Positions 44,610-54,357 of a stretch of 64,000 nt of DNA are shown piece by piece. Source of the stretch: Snodgrassella gandavensis (GTDB lineage Bacteria; Pseudomonadota; Gammaproteobacteria; Burkholderiales; Neisseriaceae); assembly GCF_914768025.1 (NCBI RefSeq), contig NZ_CAJZCE010000004.1:62001-126000 (forward strand). The letters run 5' to 3'. How positions within the stretch are numbered: the stretch's first letter is position 1; each line of letters starts with the position of its first letter. Below the pieces are notes generated by a model. It was not told the DNA's origin. It was given only the letters and a program-made list of their open reading frames with translations, and did not search any database. The position numbers were made by a program, and so were the translations under genes.

Positions 44610-45238
44610 ATGATAATAATACGCAGAGTACAACAAGTGCTCAGAACTATCAGGGAAGAACCGGAGCATGGACAAATAATACTGCAATGGCAAGGATACG
44701 CTGATTTACAAGGAAAAGATAATCTGTTTGAGAGTGAATTAAGGTACGGCTGTTTGTTGGCTGCAATGCTTGTTATAAATTACTGTATTTGTAAATACTT
44801 TTTATTTGATACCTTTATTGCAGCAACTATGTTGAATGCGGTTTTTGTATTGTTTATGTGGCTTATTCGGTGCGTAAAACGTAGCTGTTCAAAACAGCTC
44901 GGCGGATTATATTGGATCGGGCGGATAGGACATTAGCGGTAATGACGCCAAGTGGGCGTAAAATGGAATACCAGCCAGAGTGAAGCTGGGGCTTGTAGGT
45001 TGTCCGCAGCAACTGGGGCTGGAATGAAAAGTTGTTTTTTAAGTACTCAGAAAAAACAAAGATTCTGTTACTTGAATATCCCAGAGCATTAACCGTTCAT
45101 GAGAAACAGGTGGGTGCATTTGCTCAGAAACTGGCAGAAAATTTTGATATTCATTATTTTAATTGCTGTGCCAAAGAGGTAATCAGTCAGATTGATACTA
45201 GATTAAAAATTTATGGTGAGTGTATTCAGGCTGTTTAA
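44610..45238 (+). pseudogene. Frameshifted paralogue of the preceding membrane-protein gene
   Basis: Segments correspond in order to the gene at 43960: IILQWQGY (cf. IIEWQS), two hydrophobic helices (YGCLLAAMLVINYCI..., TMLNAVFVLFMWLI), then, after a frame change near 44915, LDRADRTLAVMTPSG (cf. LDRKNRTITVSN), a stop at about 44982, and, in the original phase again, KTKILLLEYP...VGAFAQKLAENFDI (cf. KTAEILFEYF...EVADILAKELNI). At least one frameshift and two stops separate the parts. It is therefore a pseudogene and not two small genes. Confidence 0.7.
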
Positions 45239-45300
45239 CTGGTGGATATACAGGCTGATAGTGAGCAGGATTAGTCTTCTCTTTTGAGTCAGATACTGGT

Positions 45301-45358
45301 AAATCCCCGTTGTCAGTCAACTGCTAGGTTGGCGGTAACTGGGATTTTGTTGTTATTT
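45301..45358 (+). terminator. Candidate terminator or leader hairpin before trpB
   Basis: AAATCCC and GGGATTT close a long stem with an extra GTT/AAC pairing and a nested CAAC/GTTG hairpin; TTGTTGTTATTT follows. It may end transcription from upstream or act as an attenuator for trpB, but no Trp-rich leader peptide is visible. Confidence 0.5.
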
Positions 45359-45483
45359 GGCAGGGTGAAATGGTTTTATTTATTCTGAATTAAGTATGGA
45401 TAACAGGATAATGAATTTAAAAAATGTTAATATGGCTGAATAGTTTTACTTTGCGGGTAAATTGTTGCTCAATGGAATGAAAT

Positions 45484-46686
45484 ATGGAAAATTATCACTA
45501 TCCAGATGAACAGGGTTTTTTTGGTGAGCATGGTGGGCTGTTTGTGTCGGAGACGCTGATTACAGCTTTAACTGAATTAAAACAGGCTTATTATGCAGCG
45601 AAGGCTGATCCGGCGTTCTGGGCGCAGTACTATGAGGATTTAAAATATTATGTGGGTCGTCCCAGCCCGGTTTACTATGCCCGTCGCCTGTCTGCCTATC
45701 TGGGTGGGGCACAGGTTTATCTGAAGCGGGAAGATTTGAATCATACTGGTGCACATAAGATTAATAATACGATTGGTCAGGCTTTGCTGGCGCAGCGAAT
45801 GGGTAAGAAGCGGGTGATTGCTGAAACCGGTGCCGGTCAGCATGGTGTGGCTTCGGCTACGGTAGCGGCGCGCTTTGGTATGCAATGCACGGTGTTTATG
45901 GGCACGGAAGATATCCAGCGTCAGGCGCCGAATGTATACCGGATGAAGCTGCTGGGTGCACAGGTGGTAGGGGTGAGTTCTGGTTCGTGTACCCTGAAAG
46001 ACGCTATGAATGAGGCTTTGCGTGAGTGGGTGGCGCGGGTAGATGATACCTATTATATTATTGGTACGTCGGCAGGCCCGATGCCATACCCGGAGATGGT
46101 GCGCGATTTTCAGTGTGTCATTGGCAATGAAGCGAAAGAGCAGATGCAGGAAGCTATCGGCCGCCAGCCGGATGTGGCTGTGGCCTGTGTCGGTGGCGGT
46201 TCAAATGCCATAGGTCTATTTTATCCTTATATTAATGTACCCGAAACGCGGCTGGTTGGGGTTGAGGCTGGTGGTTTGGGTTTATCCGGTCATCAGCATG
46301 CAGCACCTATCAGCTCACGCAGTCCGATGGGCGTATTGCATGGTTTTCGCAGCTATCTGATGCAGGATGAGTATGGGCAGGTTGTTTCCACTCATTCTGT
46401 GTCTGCTGGTCTGGATTATCCGGGTATTGGCCCGGAACACAGTCTGCTGCATGATATTGGCCGGGTGCAGTATGAAGCAATGGGTGATGAGGCAGCCATG
46501 GAAGCTTTTCATTTGCTGTGTCATCAGGAAGGTATTATTCCGGCACTGGAATCCAGCCATGCGCTGGCTTGGGCGGTGGCTAATGCGCCGAAGATGAGCA
46601 AGGATGAGGTAATTCTGGTGAATCTGTCTGGCCGCGGCGATAAGGATATCAATACGGTAGCCCGGCTGGATGGAATTAATCTGTGA
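45484..46686 (+). CDS. trpB: Tryptophan synthase beta chain
   Basis: A full-length 400-residue TrpB. The PLP lysine is Lys92 in HTGAHKINN; the phosphate-binding GGGSNAIG and the [12 protein letters not shown] segment are intact. It condenses indole with serine to tryptophan and pairs with TrpA, encoded at 49810. Start ATG 45484 follows a weak GGAATGAAAT. In many relatives trpB directly precedes trpA; here 3.1 kb with three other genes lies between. Confidence 0.97.
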   Translation: MENYHYPDEQGFFGEHGGLFVSETLITALTELKQAYYAAKADPAFWAQYYEDLKYYVGRPSPVYYARRLSAYLGGAQVYLKREDLNHTGAHKINNTIGQALLAQRMGKKRVIAETGAGQHGVASATVAARFGMQCTVFMGTEDIQRQAPNVYRMKLLGAQVVGVSSGSCTLKDAMNEALREWVARVDDTYYIIGTSAGPMPYPEMVRDFQCVIGNEAKEQMQEAIGRQPDVAVACVGGGSNAIGLFYPYINVPETRLVGVEAGGLGLSGHQHAAPISSRSPMGVLHGFRSYLMQDEYGQVVSTHSVSAGLDYPGIGPEHSLLHDIGRVQYEAMGDEAAMEAFHLLCHQEGIIPALESSHALAWAVANAPKMSKDEVILVNLSGRGDKDINTVARLDGINL

Positions 46687-46741
46687 TTATTCGGGTTGCT
46701 GCGCTATGCTGGAGGCCAGATAATAATTATTTGTTGTGTGT

Positions 46742-47920
46742 ATGAGTAAGTGTATTAAGCTGTCTTCTGTGCAGATTTTTCTGATGGCTCTGGCCATCGG
46801 TCTGGCGGTGGCCAGTAATTATTTTGTGTTTCCGCTGATTGAGGTAATGGCACGCTATTTTGGTCTGGATGTGGCCAGTAGCGGGATGCTGATTACGCTG
46901 ACGCAGCTGGCTTATGCGCTCGGGCTGATTTTTCTGGTGCCGCTGGGTGATTTGCTGGATAACAAAAAGCTGATTGTGTCGTTGTATGCGGTGGTGAGTA
47001 TCAGTGCACTGCTGATTGCGCTGGCACCGAGCTTGTGGCTGTTTGTTGCTGGCTTGCTGTTGGTTGGGGCTTTTTGTACGGTGGCGCAGATACTGATGCC
47101 GCTGGCGGCCAGTCTGACGGCTCCGGAGCAGCGCGGACGGGTGATTGGTACGCTGATGAGTGGACTGTTGCTTGGCATTCTGCTGTCACGTACTTTTTCT
47201 GGTCTGGTTGCTCACTGGTGGGGCTGGCGCATGGTCTATGTGCTGGGTGCGGCGATGCTGTTGCTAATGACTTTGATTTTGCAATGGAAGTTGCCTCATG
47301 TGCAGCGCGAGCGCAGTGCGCTGGGCTACTGGCAGACGCTGGTATCGGTATGGTCGTTGCTGTGGCGTACGCCGTTATTGCGTCAGCGTGGGGTACTGGG
47401 GGCGCTGGATTTCTGTCTGTTTTCGGTGTTGTGGACACCGCTGACGCTCTTGTTAAGCCATGCTCCTTATCATTTCAGTTTAAGTACGATTGGCCTGTTT
47501 GGCTTATTTGGTGCGCTGGGGATATTTGGTTCGAATGTGGGCGGCTGGGCGGCTGATAAAGGCCATACTTATGCGATGACGGTGGTGTGTGCACTGTTGT
47601 TTCTGCTTAGCTGGGTGCTGTTATATGCTGGTGGAGTGCATTTATGGGCGTTGATTGGCGGTGTGATACTGCTGGATTTTGCCATTCAGGCTTTGCATAT
47701 TTGTAATCAGTCGCTGATTTATCGCTCAGATCCGGCACTGAAAGGCCGGATTGCTTCTGGCTATATGAGTATGTATTTTATTGGCGGGGTACTCGGCTCG
47801 CTTGCTTCTGCTATGGCTTATGCACATTATGGCTGGAGTGGGGTGGCACTGCTGGGTGGCGCGATTGCGCTGCTGATTTTGCTGTGTGCGCTGTTATTTA
47901 AATGTGAACATATGTCTTAG
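46742..47920 (+). CDS. MFS transporter (DHA1 type)
   Basis: A 392-residue transporter starting at ATG 46742 (MSKCIKLSSVQIF). Twelve hydrophobic helices are visible. The MFS loop 2-3 signature appears as GDLLDNKKLI and the helix 5 region as MSGLLLGILLSRTFSGLVAHWWGWRMVY, close to the YgaY/AraJ-like DHA1 efflux transporters. The central loop (LPHVQRERSALGYW) joins the two halves. The substrate cannot be predicted. It is separated by 55 bases from trpB and may be read from the same transcript. Confidence 0.85.
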   Translation: MSKCIKLSSVQIFLMALAIGLAVASNYFVFPLIEVMARYFGLDVASSGMLITLTQLAYALGLIFLVPLGDLLDNKKLIVSLYAVVSISALLIALAPSLWLFVAGLLLVGAFCTVAQILMPLAASLTAPEQRGRVIGTLMSGLLLGILLSRTFSGLVAHWWGWRMVYVLGAAMLLLMTLILQWKLPHVQRERSALGYWQTLVSVWSLLWRTPLLRQRGVLGALDFCLFSVLWTPLTLLLSHAPYHFSLSTIGLFGLFGALGIFGSNVGGWAADKGHTYAMTVVCALLFLLSWVLLYAGGVHLWALIGGVILLDFAIQALHICNQSLIYRSDPALKGRIASGYMSMYFIGGVLGSLASAMAYAHYGWSGVALLGGAIALLILLCALLFKCEHMS

Positions 47921-48008
47921 GTCTGTACGGCCGGTTTGGTGCTGGCTGGGCAAGTGGTTTGTATGACCTGCTCTGATTTGTAATTATTATTGTGAATAGG
48001 ATTGTTTT

Positions 48009-48284
48009 ATGTCTAATCATGCTGTGATGACTGTGATTGGTAAAGATCGTATTGGTATTGTTGCTGAGGTGGCTACGCTGCTGGCAGAACATCAGGTTAG
48101 TATTATGAATATCAGCCAGCAGTTAATGGATGATTATTTCACTATGATTATTTTGCTGGATACGGAACGCTGTACTTTGCCGCGTTTGCAGTTCAGTGAG
48201 TTTCTGGATAGTGAGGGTGAAAAACGGGGTTTGCACATCCGTGTGCAGGATGAGGCTTTATTTAATGCTATGCACCGGATTTAG
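48009..48284 (+). CDS. ACT-domain protein (UPF0237 type)
   Basis: A 91-residue single ACT domain: MTVIGKDRIGIVAEVATLLAEH, INISQQ-like IMNISQQLMDDYFTMIILLD. It is the constant partner of the UPF0210 gene that follows only nine bases later, a gene pair found in many bacteria and archaea. ACT domains bind amino acids or similar small ligands, so it may regulate the partner (inference). Confidence 0.92.
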   Translation: MSNHAVMTVIGKDRIGIVAEVATLLAEHQVSIMNISQQLMDDYFTMIILLDTERCTLPRLQFSEFLDSEGEKRGLHIRVQDEALFNAMHRI

Positions 48285-48293
48285 GAGTTGTTT

Positions 48294-49655
48294 ATGTCGT
48301 TTTCTATTCAGAATAATGAAATTCTGGAGACTGTACGCATGGTCTCTGATCAGCATTTCGATGTCCGTACGATAACTATTGGCATTGATTTGCATGACTG
48401 TATTGATACGGATATTAATCGTTTGAATGAGAAGATTTTTGCCAAGATTACTCGGGTTGGTAAAAATCTGGTGCAGACGGCAACTGAGTTGTCTGCCAGA
48501 TATGGTGTGCCGATTGTGAATCAGCGCATTGCGGTAACGCCGATTGCGCAGATTGGTGCGGCTACTGGTGCAGATTCTTATGTTTCGATTGCGCAGACGC
48601 TGGATAAGGCAGCAAAGGCTATTGGTATTTCGTTTATCGGTGGTTTTTCTGCATTGGTACATAAAGGTATGAGTGCAGCGGATGAGGTGTTGATTCGTTC
48701 GATTCCTGAGGCTATGGCCTGTACTGATGTGGTATGCAGCTCGGTAAATATCGGTTCTACCCGTGCCGGTATCAATATGGATGCAGTCCGGCTGATGGGT
48801 GAAACCATCCGGCAGACGGCAGCAATAACGCCGGAAGGCTTTGGTTGTGCCAAGCTGGTGGTGTTTTGTAATGCTGTAGAAGATAATCCGTTTATGGCCG
48901 GTGCTTTTCATGGTGCGGGTGAGGCGGATTGTGTGATTAATGTCGGGGTATCAGGCCCGGGTGTGGTGTGCGCTGCGTTGCAGAATACGCAAGGCCTGTC
49001 TTTGACTGAAGTTGCCGAGCTGGTGAAGAAAACTGCTTTCAAGATTACCCGTGTGGGGGAACTGATTGGGCATGAAGCCAGTAAGATGCTGGGTATTCCG
49101 TTTGGTATTCTGGATTTGTCACTGGCGCCAACGCCAGCAGTGGGTGATAGTGTCGCCCGGATTCTGGAGGCAATGGGACTAAGTGTCTGCGGAACACATG
49201 GGACAACGGCGGCGCTGGCATTGCTGAACGATGCGGTAAAAAAAGGCGGTATGATGGCTTCCAGTGCGGTCGGGGGGCTGAGTGGCGCGTTTATTCCGGT
49301 ATCGGAAGATGAAGGTATGATAGCGGCGGTAGAAGCCGGTGTGTTGACGCTGGACAAGCTGGAAGCGATGACTGCGGTGTGTTCGGTAGGATTGGATATG
49401 ATTGCTGTGCCGGGGGATACACCAGCCAGTACGCTGGCAGGCATTATTGCTGATGAAGCGGCTATCGGCCTGATTAACAGTAAAACTACGGCAGTGCGGG
49501 TTATTCCGGTAACCGGTAAGGATGTGGGCGATTATGTTGAGTTTGGTGGTCTGCTTGGTCGGGCACCAGTCATGCCTGTGAAATCTGGTTCCTGTGAGGT
49601 ATTTATTAATCGTGGCGGACGTGTGCCAGCGCCGGTGCAGGCAATGAAAAATTAA
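48294..49655 (+). CDS. UPF0210 (DUF711) protein
   Basis: Start at ATG 48294 ([16 protein letters not shown]) after TAGGAG; 453 residues. It matches the UPF0210 family from beginning to end: [101 protein letters not shown], and the C-terminal NRGGRVPAP. The fold is related to glycyl radical enzymes (PFL-like) but lacks the glycyl radical motif, and the activity is unknown. Co-transcribed with the ACT partner and apparently inserted between trpB and trpA. Confidence 0.93.
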   Translation: MSFSIQNNEILETVRMVSDQHFDVRTITIGIDLHDCIDTDINRLNEKIFAKITRVGKNLVQTATELSARYGVPIVNQRIAVTPIAQIGAATGADSYVSIAQTLDKAAKAIGISFIGGFSALVHKGMSAADEVLIRSIPEAMACTDVVCSSVNIGSTRAGINMDAVRLMGETIRQTAAITPEGFGCAKLVVFCNAVEDNPFMAGAFHGAGEADCVINVGVSGPGVVCAALQNTQGLSLTEVAELVKKTAFKITRVGELIGHEASKMLGIPFGILDLSLAPTPAVGDSVARILEAMGLSVCGTHGTTAALALLNDAVKKGGMMASSAVGGLSGAFIPVSEDEGMIAAVEAGVLTLDKLEAMTAVCSVGLDMIAVPGDTPASTLAGIIADEAAIGLINSKTTAVRVIPVTGKDVGDYVEFGGLLGRAPVMPVKSGSCEVFINRGGRVPAPVQAMKN

Positions 49656-49809
49656 AGGTTGTGCCGCTACTGCATGTTATGATGCAGGCTATGACAATCA
49701 GCACTGGTGGTGTTGCAGGCAGTCAATATCCGGCTGCTTGCAAGGGGCGACAGCATGGTAGTTGTCTGGAAACACCACTGATGTGTTCGGGAATGAATAG
49801 AGAACGAAA

Positions 49810-50595
49810 ATGAGTAGAATTCAACAGACCTTTGAGCGGCTGCATGGTCGCACTGCTCTGGTGTCGTACATCACTTGTGGTGATCCGAACCTGGCCACAA
49901 CACTACAATTGATGCAGACGCTGGTTGCCAGTGGTACAGATATTATTGAGCTGGGCGTGCCCTTTTCTGACCCGATGGCGGATGGGCCGGTTATTCAGGC
50001 GGCAACTGAACGTGCTTTGCGCAATCATGTGTCTTTAGCAGATGTATTGCAGGTGGTAGCTCAGTTCAGGCAGGAAAATCAGACTACGCCGGTGGTTCTC
50101 ATGGGCTATCTGAATCCGGTTTATCATATGGGCTATGAGCGCTTTGCACAGGCTGCTGCACGGGCTGGTGTGGACGGGGTGCTGACAGTGGATTGCCCGG
50201 CAGAGGCGATTGATGATTTGTATGTACAGTTACAGAAAAATGGGCTGGACTGTATTTTTCTGATTGCACCAACTACAACAGATGAGCGGATTAAGCTAAT
50301 TGGCAGCAGAGCCAGTGGTTTTGTTTATTATGTGTCTCTTAAGGGTGTGACTGGTTCATCACAGTTGGATACGGCTGAAGTTTCGCGTAAAATTGATCAT
50401 TTACGCCAGTTTATTCAGGTGCCTGTTGGTGTCGGTTTTGGTATTCGTGATGCTGACAGTGCCCGTCGTATCGGGGCGATAGCAGATGCGGTAATCGTTG
50501 GCAGTCGCTTTGTGCAGACGATAGCTGAGCATGCTGGTCGTGAGGCTGAGGCTCTGGCATCTGTTGTTGCCGAGCTCAGGCAGGCGCTGGAATAA
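49810..50595 (+). CDS. trpA: Tryptophan synthase alpha chain
   Basis: A 261-residue TrpA with the catalytic Glu in DIIELGVPFSDPMADGP, MGYLNPVYHMG, the second catalytic Asp in GVLTVDCPAE, FLIAPTTTDERI, and YYVSLKGVTG with GVGFGIRD. It cleaves indole-3-glycerol phosphate and channels indole to TrpB. It lies 69 bases upstream of accD. Confidence 0.97.
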   Translation: MSRIQQTFERLHGRTALVSYITCGDPNLATTLQLMQTLVASGTDIIELGVPFSDPMADGPVIQAATERALRNHVSLADVLQVVAQFRQENQTTPVVLMGYLNPVYHMGYERFAQAAARAGVDGVLTVDCPAEAIDDLYVQLQKNGLDCIFLIAPTTTDERIKLIGSRASGFVYYVSLKGVTGSSQLDTAEVSRKIDHLRQFIQVPVGVGFGIRDADSARRIGAIADAVIVGSRFVQTIAEHAGREAEALASVVAELRQALE

Positions 50596-50664
50596 TCTGT
50601 GCAGAGTCCTAATTCTGCATGGTAGCCTGTTACAGGCTGCCGGCAAATAACCGGGAATGAAAAA

Positions 50665-51537
50665 ATGAGTTGGTTAGATAAAATCCTGCCACCTAAGATT
50701 AAAAAAGATCCTGTGGCCAAATCCGCAGGTATCCCTGAAGGATTGTGGCAGAAGTGCCCGTCTTGTGCGGCAACTTTATATGCCACGGATTTAAAGAAAA
50801 ACATGGAAGTGTGCCCAAAATGCGGGCATCATAATCCGGTTTCGGCGCGTGAACGTATCCAGATGATGCTGGATGAGACTAAACAGTATGAAATTGGTGC
50901 TGATATTAGGCCGATTGATATTCTGAAGTTCCGTGACAGTAAGAAATATACTGATCGCCTGAGTACAGCACGCAAGCTGACACAGGAAGATGATGCGCTG
51001 GTGGTGGTACGAGGTACCATGGATGGTGTACCGGTGGTTGTGGCGGCGTTTGAATTCAATTTTATCGGTGGTTCAATGGGTTCGGTTGTAGGTGAACGTT
51101 TTGTGCGCGGTGTGCGTGAGGCGGTGAAGCATAACTGTACCTTTATCTGTGTGGCTGCTTCTGGCGGTGCACGGATGCAGGAGGGCTTGAATTCGTTGAT
51201 GCAGATGGCCAAAACCTGTGCTGCATTACATCTGCTTACTGAAAAATCGCTGCCGTTTATTTCTGTTTTAACTAATCCGACTATGGGTGGGGTATCAGCC
51301 AGTTTTGCCTTTATTGGTGATGTGGTGCTGGCCGAACCGAATGCGCTGATTGGTTTTGCTGGCCCACGGGTGATTGAGCAGACGGTACGCGAGACTTTGC
51401 CTGAAGGTTTCCAGCGTGCGGAATTTTTGCTGGATAAAGGGGCAGTCGATCAAATTGTTGACCGGCGTGAATTGAAAGAGCGCATTGTGCGCCTGATTGG
51501 TTTGCTACGTTCACAAGCTAGTGACGATGCAGCCTGA
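50665..51537 (+). CDS. accD: Acetyl-CoA carboxylase carboxyltransferase subunit beta
   Basis: A 290-residue AccD. The N-terminal zinc ribbon is CPSC...CPKC (about residues 31-54). The crotonase-like carboxyltransferase core has [35 protein letters not shown] and [11 protein letters not shown]. It forms the carboxyltransferase with AccA, which is not in this window, for malonyl-CoA synthesis. The trpA-accD order is ancestral in Beta/Gammaproteobacteria. A terminator follows. Confidence 0.97.
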   Translation: MSWLDKILPPKIKKDPVAKSAGIPEGLWQKCPSCAATLYATDLKKNMEVCPKCGHHNPVSARERIQMMLDETKQYEIGADIRPIDILKFRDSKKYTDRLSTARKLTQEDDALVVVRGTMDGVPVVVAAFEFNFIGGSMGSVVGERFVRGVREAVKHNCTFICVAASGGARMQEGLNSLMQMAKTCAALHLLTEKSLPFISVLTNPTMGGVSASFAFIGDVVLAEPNALIGFAGPRVIEQTVRETLPEGFQRAEFLLDKGAVDQIVDRRELKERIVRLIGLLRSQASDDAA

Positions 51538-51575
51538 TGGGTATTTTTTGTTGAACTGAATGATTAACCTATAGC

Positions 51576-51609
51576 CGCCCTGAAATGTTGTTTCAGGGCG
51601 CTTTTGTTT
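51576..51609 (+). terminator. Intrinsic terminator of accD
   Basis: A 10-bp perfect stem (CGCCCTGAAA / TTTCAGGGCG), 5-base loop, then CTTTTGTTT. Confidence 0.9.
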
Positions 51610-51751
51610 GTCTGGCAGGCGGAAACATGTGCGAAGTTGGCAAAACTGTAAACTGAAGTGTGTTCGTTCGGATTAATATTGCCAGACATTCTTTATCAAA
51701 TAGTGATAACCGGCTTTTTGCGGATTGGGAAGAGTGGTACAAACTTTTGCT

Positions 51752-52099
51752 TTATGCCTGTAATTGCGCCAGTAATACAGGTACATGGCTGTGGGCAATG
51801 TCTTTAGCTGCGGTTAGTAGCCATAATTGCTGGTGTTGCTGATGCAGTTGTTGCAGTGTTTGTAATGCCTGCTGCTGTTGCGGCTGACACAGTTCCTGCT
51901 GATAAAGCTGGCAGAATTCGCTGTAGCGACTGGCCGGATTTTGATGCAGCCATTGTCGTAACTGGTTTGAAGGCGCAATAGTCTTAATCCATTCTACTGT
52001 GCTTAGTCGGGCTTTGCTGATGCCACGTGGCCACAGGCGGTCAATTAATACGGCTGGTTGCTGGTGCTGGTAGATGTAAACACGCTGAATGCTATACAT
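51752..52099 (-). CDS. DUF488 (YeaO-like) protein
   Basis: A 115-residue protein: VLIDRLWPRGISKARL, W.K.IAPSNQLRQWLH, YSEFCQLYQQEL and LLTAAKD match the DUF488/YeaO family. The central part is very rich in Gln (LQQLHQQHQQLW). Function in the family is unknown. It stands alone, convergent with accD. Confidence 0.87.
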   Translation of the reverse strand: MYSIQRVYIYQHQQPAVLIDRLWPRGISKARLSTVEWIKTIAPSNQLRQWLHQNPASRYSEFCQLYQQELCQPQQQQALQTLQQLHQQHQQLWLLTAAKDIAHSHVPVLLAQLQA

Positions 52100-52284
52100 G
52101 GCTATTGAGCTGAATTTTAGAAATGATTAATCATAATTTCTGAAATTCGTTGCGGCAACTGTTATGACGGCAATGACAGTTGAGAATATATTCAGATGCT
52201 GTGAATGGGTTGGTTAATGCTGATGTTGATAAATGCTATGGCTATGAGCAATATGCAGGCCGTACTGGATTATGGATAGAATAA

Positions 52285-52312
52285 AAAAAGCAGCCACAAC
52301 TGGCTGCTTTTT
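52285..52312 (-). terminator. Terminator of dsbC (readable in both directions)
   Basis: AAAAAGCAGCCA pairs perfectly with TGGCTGCTTTTT across a CAAC loop, with A- and T-runs on either side. It lies 15 bases beyond the dsbC stop on the minus strand. Confidence 0.9.
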
Positions 52313-52326
52313 GCTATAGATGCTGG

Positions 52327-53175
52327 TTATTTCTGGTTGTCGTTCAATTCCTGCTCTAAATCGTTTTTACGCATCAGGCCGGAAATAGTCTTACCATTCG
52401 GGAATATCATGGTAGGGGTACCATTAAAGCCGAATTTGTCCCCCAGTTTCATGGTTTCAGCTACTGGATTGTTACAATCGGCTACGCTAGCAGGCTCTTT
52501 GCCATGACGCATCCAGGCAGTCCAGGCTGTGGTGCGATCTTTCTGACACCATATCTGTACTGATTTTTTCTGTGCTTTCGGGTGCAGTTCGGGTACGGGC
52601 ATGAGAAAAGTATAGACAGTAACGTTATCAATCTGGGCGATTTCTTCTTCAAGCTTTTTACAGAACGGGCAATCAGGGTCAGAAAATACGGCCATAATAC
52701 GCTGTCCGTTACCACGAACTTCCTTGATGGCTTTATCCAGTGGCAGTTGGTCAAAGTCTACTTTGGATAATTCACTTAAACGCTGTTCGGTCAGATTCTG
52801 ATGGCGTTGTAGGTCAAGTAGGTTGCCCAGCATGATGTAATCGGCATTTTCGTCGGTGTAGATAATCTGATTACCGGTAATTACAACTTCATAAATACCT
52901 TTAAATGGGGTGGTATAGATATTCTGTATGTTTAATTCCTGTCCTTTGAATGCTTTTTGCATTTTTTTTATCAGGTTTTCGCTAAGCTTTTTACTGGTGT
53001 TGGCATCAACAGTCTGGCCGATTTCAGTTGTTGCGTTACTGGAAGCGGATGCGCTGATGCCAGAAGCGGCACTGGCTGCTGAACCGGTATTGTGTACTGG
53101 TGTACCGTCGCAGGACGCGATTAAGGGTATGGTGAGCAGGGGGGCAAGCCAATGCCATAAGCAGGATTTTTTCAT
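52327..53175 (-). CDS. dsbC: DsbC-type disulfide isomerase, predicted lipoprotein
   Basis: A 282-residue protein. The thioredoxin active site is CPFC (Cys169, Cys172) in SDPDCPFCKKLEEE, and cis-Pro appears in GFNGTPTMIFPNG. The N-terminal dimerisation region (IQNIYTTPFKGIYEVVITGNQIIYTD) is typical DsbC/G. The signal sequence ends IASC, a lipobox with Cys22, and is followed by a Ser/Ala-rich linker of about 30 residues, so the mature protein is probably tethered to a membrane, unlike soluble E. coli DsbC. It isomerises wrong disulfides in the periplasm, useful here because many exported proteins in this window have several Cys. Confidence 0.92.
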   Translation of the reverse strand: MKKSCLWHWLAPLLTIPLIASCDGTPVHNTGSAASAASGISASASSNATTEIGQTVDANTSKKLSENLIKKMQKAFKGQELNIQNIYTTPFKGIYEVVITGNQIIYTDENADYIMLGNLLDLQRHQNLTEQRLSELSKVDFDQLPLDKAIKEVRGNGQRIMAVFSDPDCPFCKKLEEEIAQIDNVTVYTFLMPVPELHPKAQKKSVQIWCQKDRTTAWTAWMRHGKEPASVADCNNPVAETMKLGDKFGFNGTPTMIFPNGKTISGLMRKNDLEQELNDNQK

Positions 53176-53498
53176 ATTGAAAGGCTTTTACTTTTAGTTA
53201 ATGGTTAATGAATGATTTGAAATTATATGCTGCTATTATGCACAAGCGGTGGATTGCATGAAAAGATTTGTGTGAAAACTGTCGCTATTTTGCTGCTGGC
53301 CATTTCTGAAATCAAACGGGCTGCAATCTGTTGTGTGATAGCTGCACTGAGTGTCTATAGTTGTATAGTCTGCTTGTTAGTTGTTAAGTATAAGGCAATC
53401 AAGCTGGGTATGTAATGTTGTTTTGCTTGTGAAACGGTTGGCGTGGCAACCGGCTTCATGCCACAATACTTGTTTGTTAACTAATGTGAATACATGCC
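53176..53498. other. Intergenic between dsbC and the exonuclease gene
   Basis: 323 bases of divergent promoter region. A + frame at 53227-53415 encodes a Cys-rich hydrophobic peptide but has no ribosome binding site and is not credible. The start of the exonuclease gene has only a weak ribosome binding site. Confidence 0.5.
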
Positions 53499-54299
53499 AT
53501 GACTCCGATTTTGGCTTTCGATATTGAAACCGTTCCAGACGTAGCCGGTATTCGTGTGCTGAATCATTTGCCGGCAGAAGTAAGTGATGCAGAGGTGGTG
53601 GAATTTGCCTTGCAGCAGCGACGTGCTAAAACTGGTGGTAATGATTTTATGCAGCTGCATTTGCAGCAGGTGGTGGCCATATCATGCTGTATGCGTTGGG
53701 GTGCGGATAAAATCCATATTGGTAGTATCGGCACACCTGAAGACAGTGAAGAAACACTGATTGCGCGCTTTTTTGAGTTGATAGAAACTCATACGCCACA
53801 GCTGGTAAGCTGGAATGGTGGTGGTTTTGATTTGCCGGTATTGCATTATCGTGCTCTGATTTATGGTATCAGTGCTGCGCGTTACTGGGATATGGGGGAG
53901 GGGGATTTTGGCGACAGCCGCGATTTTAAATGGAATAATTATATCAGTCGCTATCATGCGCGCCATTGTGATTTGATGGATTTACTCTCCTTATATCAGG
54001 CACGTGCCTGTGTGCCACTGGATGACATGGCCAAGCTGTGTGGTTTCCCGGGGAAGCTGGGTATGGATGGCAGTAAGGTATGGGCGGCCTATCAGCAGGG
54101 TGAGTTGGCGCAGATTCGGCACTATTGTGAAACCGATGCTGCCAATACTTATTTAATGTATCTGCGCTTTAATCTGTTGCGCGGATTTCTGAATGCGGAT
54201 GAGTACGAGCAGGAAATCCGTTGCCTGAAAGCTTATCTGAACGGGCAACAGGCACCACACTGGCAGGAATTTCTGGCTGCATGGGGAAGCTCAAGTTGA
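53499..54299 (+). CDS. PolB-like 3'-5' exonuclease (DEDDy family)
   Basis: A 266-residue protein. Exo motif I is LAFDIETVPD (Asp8, Glu10), motif II SWNGGGFDLPVLHYRA, then HCDLMDLLS, and motif III YCETDAANTYLMY, whose Tyr four residues before Asp fits the DEDDy class. It corresponds to the stand-alone 'predicted PolB-like 3'-5' exonuclease' family. Likely a DNA or RNA processing nuclease; exact role unknown. It precedes tyrA by 58 bases on the same strand. Confidence 0.88.
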   Translation: MTPILAFDIETVPDVAGIRVLNHLPAEVSDAEVVEFALQQRRAKTGGNDFMQLHLQQVVAISCCMRWGADKIHIGSIGTPEDSEETLIARFFELIETHTPQLVSWNGGGFDLPVLHYRALIYGISAARYWDMGEGDFGDSRDFKWNNYISRYHARHCDLMDLLSLYQARACVPLDDMAKLCGFPGKLGMDGSKVWAAYQQGELAQIRHYCETDAANTYLMYLRFNLLRGFLNADEYEQEIRCLKAYLNGQQAPHWQEFLAAWGSSS

Positions 54300-54357
54300 C
54301 TATCAATGTGAAAGAACCGGGTGCCGGGATGATGGTTTGTGTGGGGTATTTGCTGAT

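Noticed and set aside
53227-53415. 62-residue + frame between dsbC and the exonuclease gene
   Set aside because: No ribosome binding site, odd Cys/Val-rich composition, lies in a divergent promoter region.
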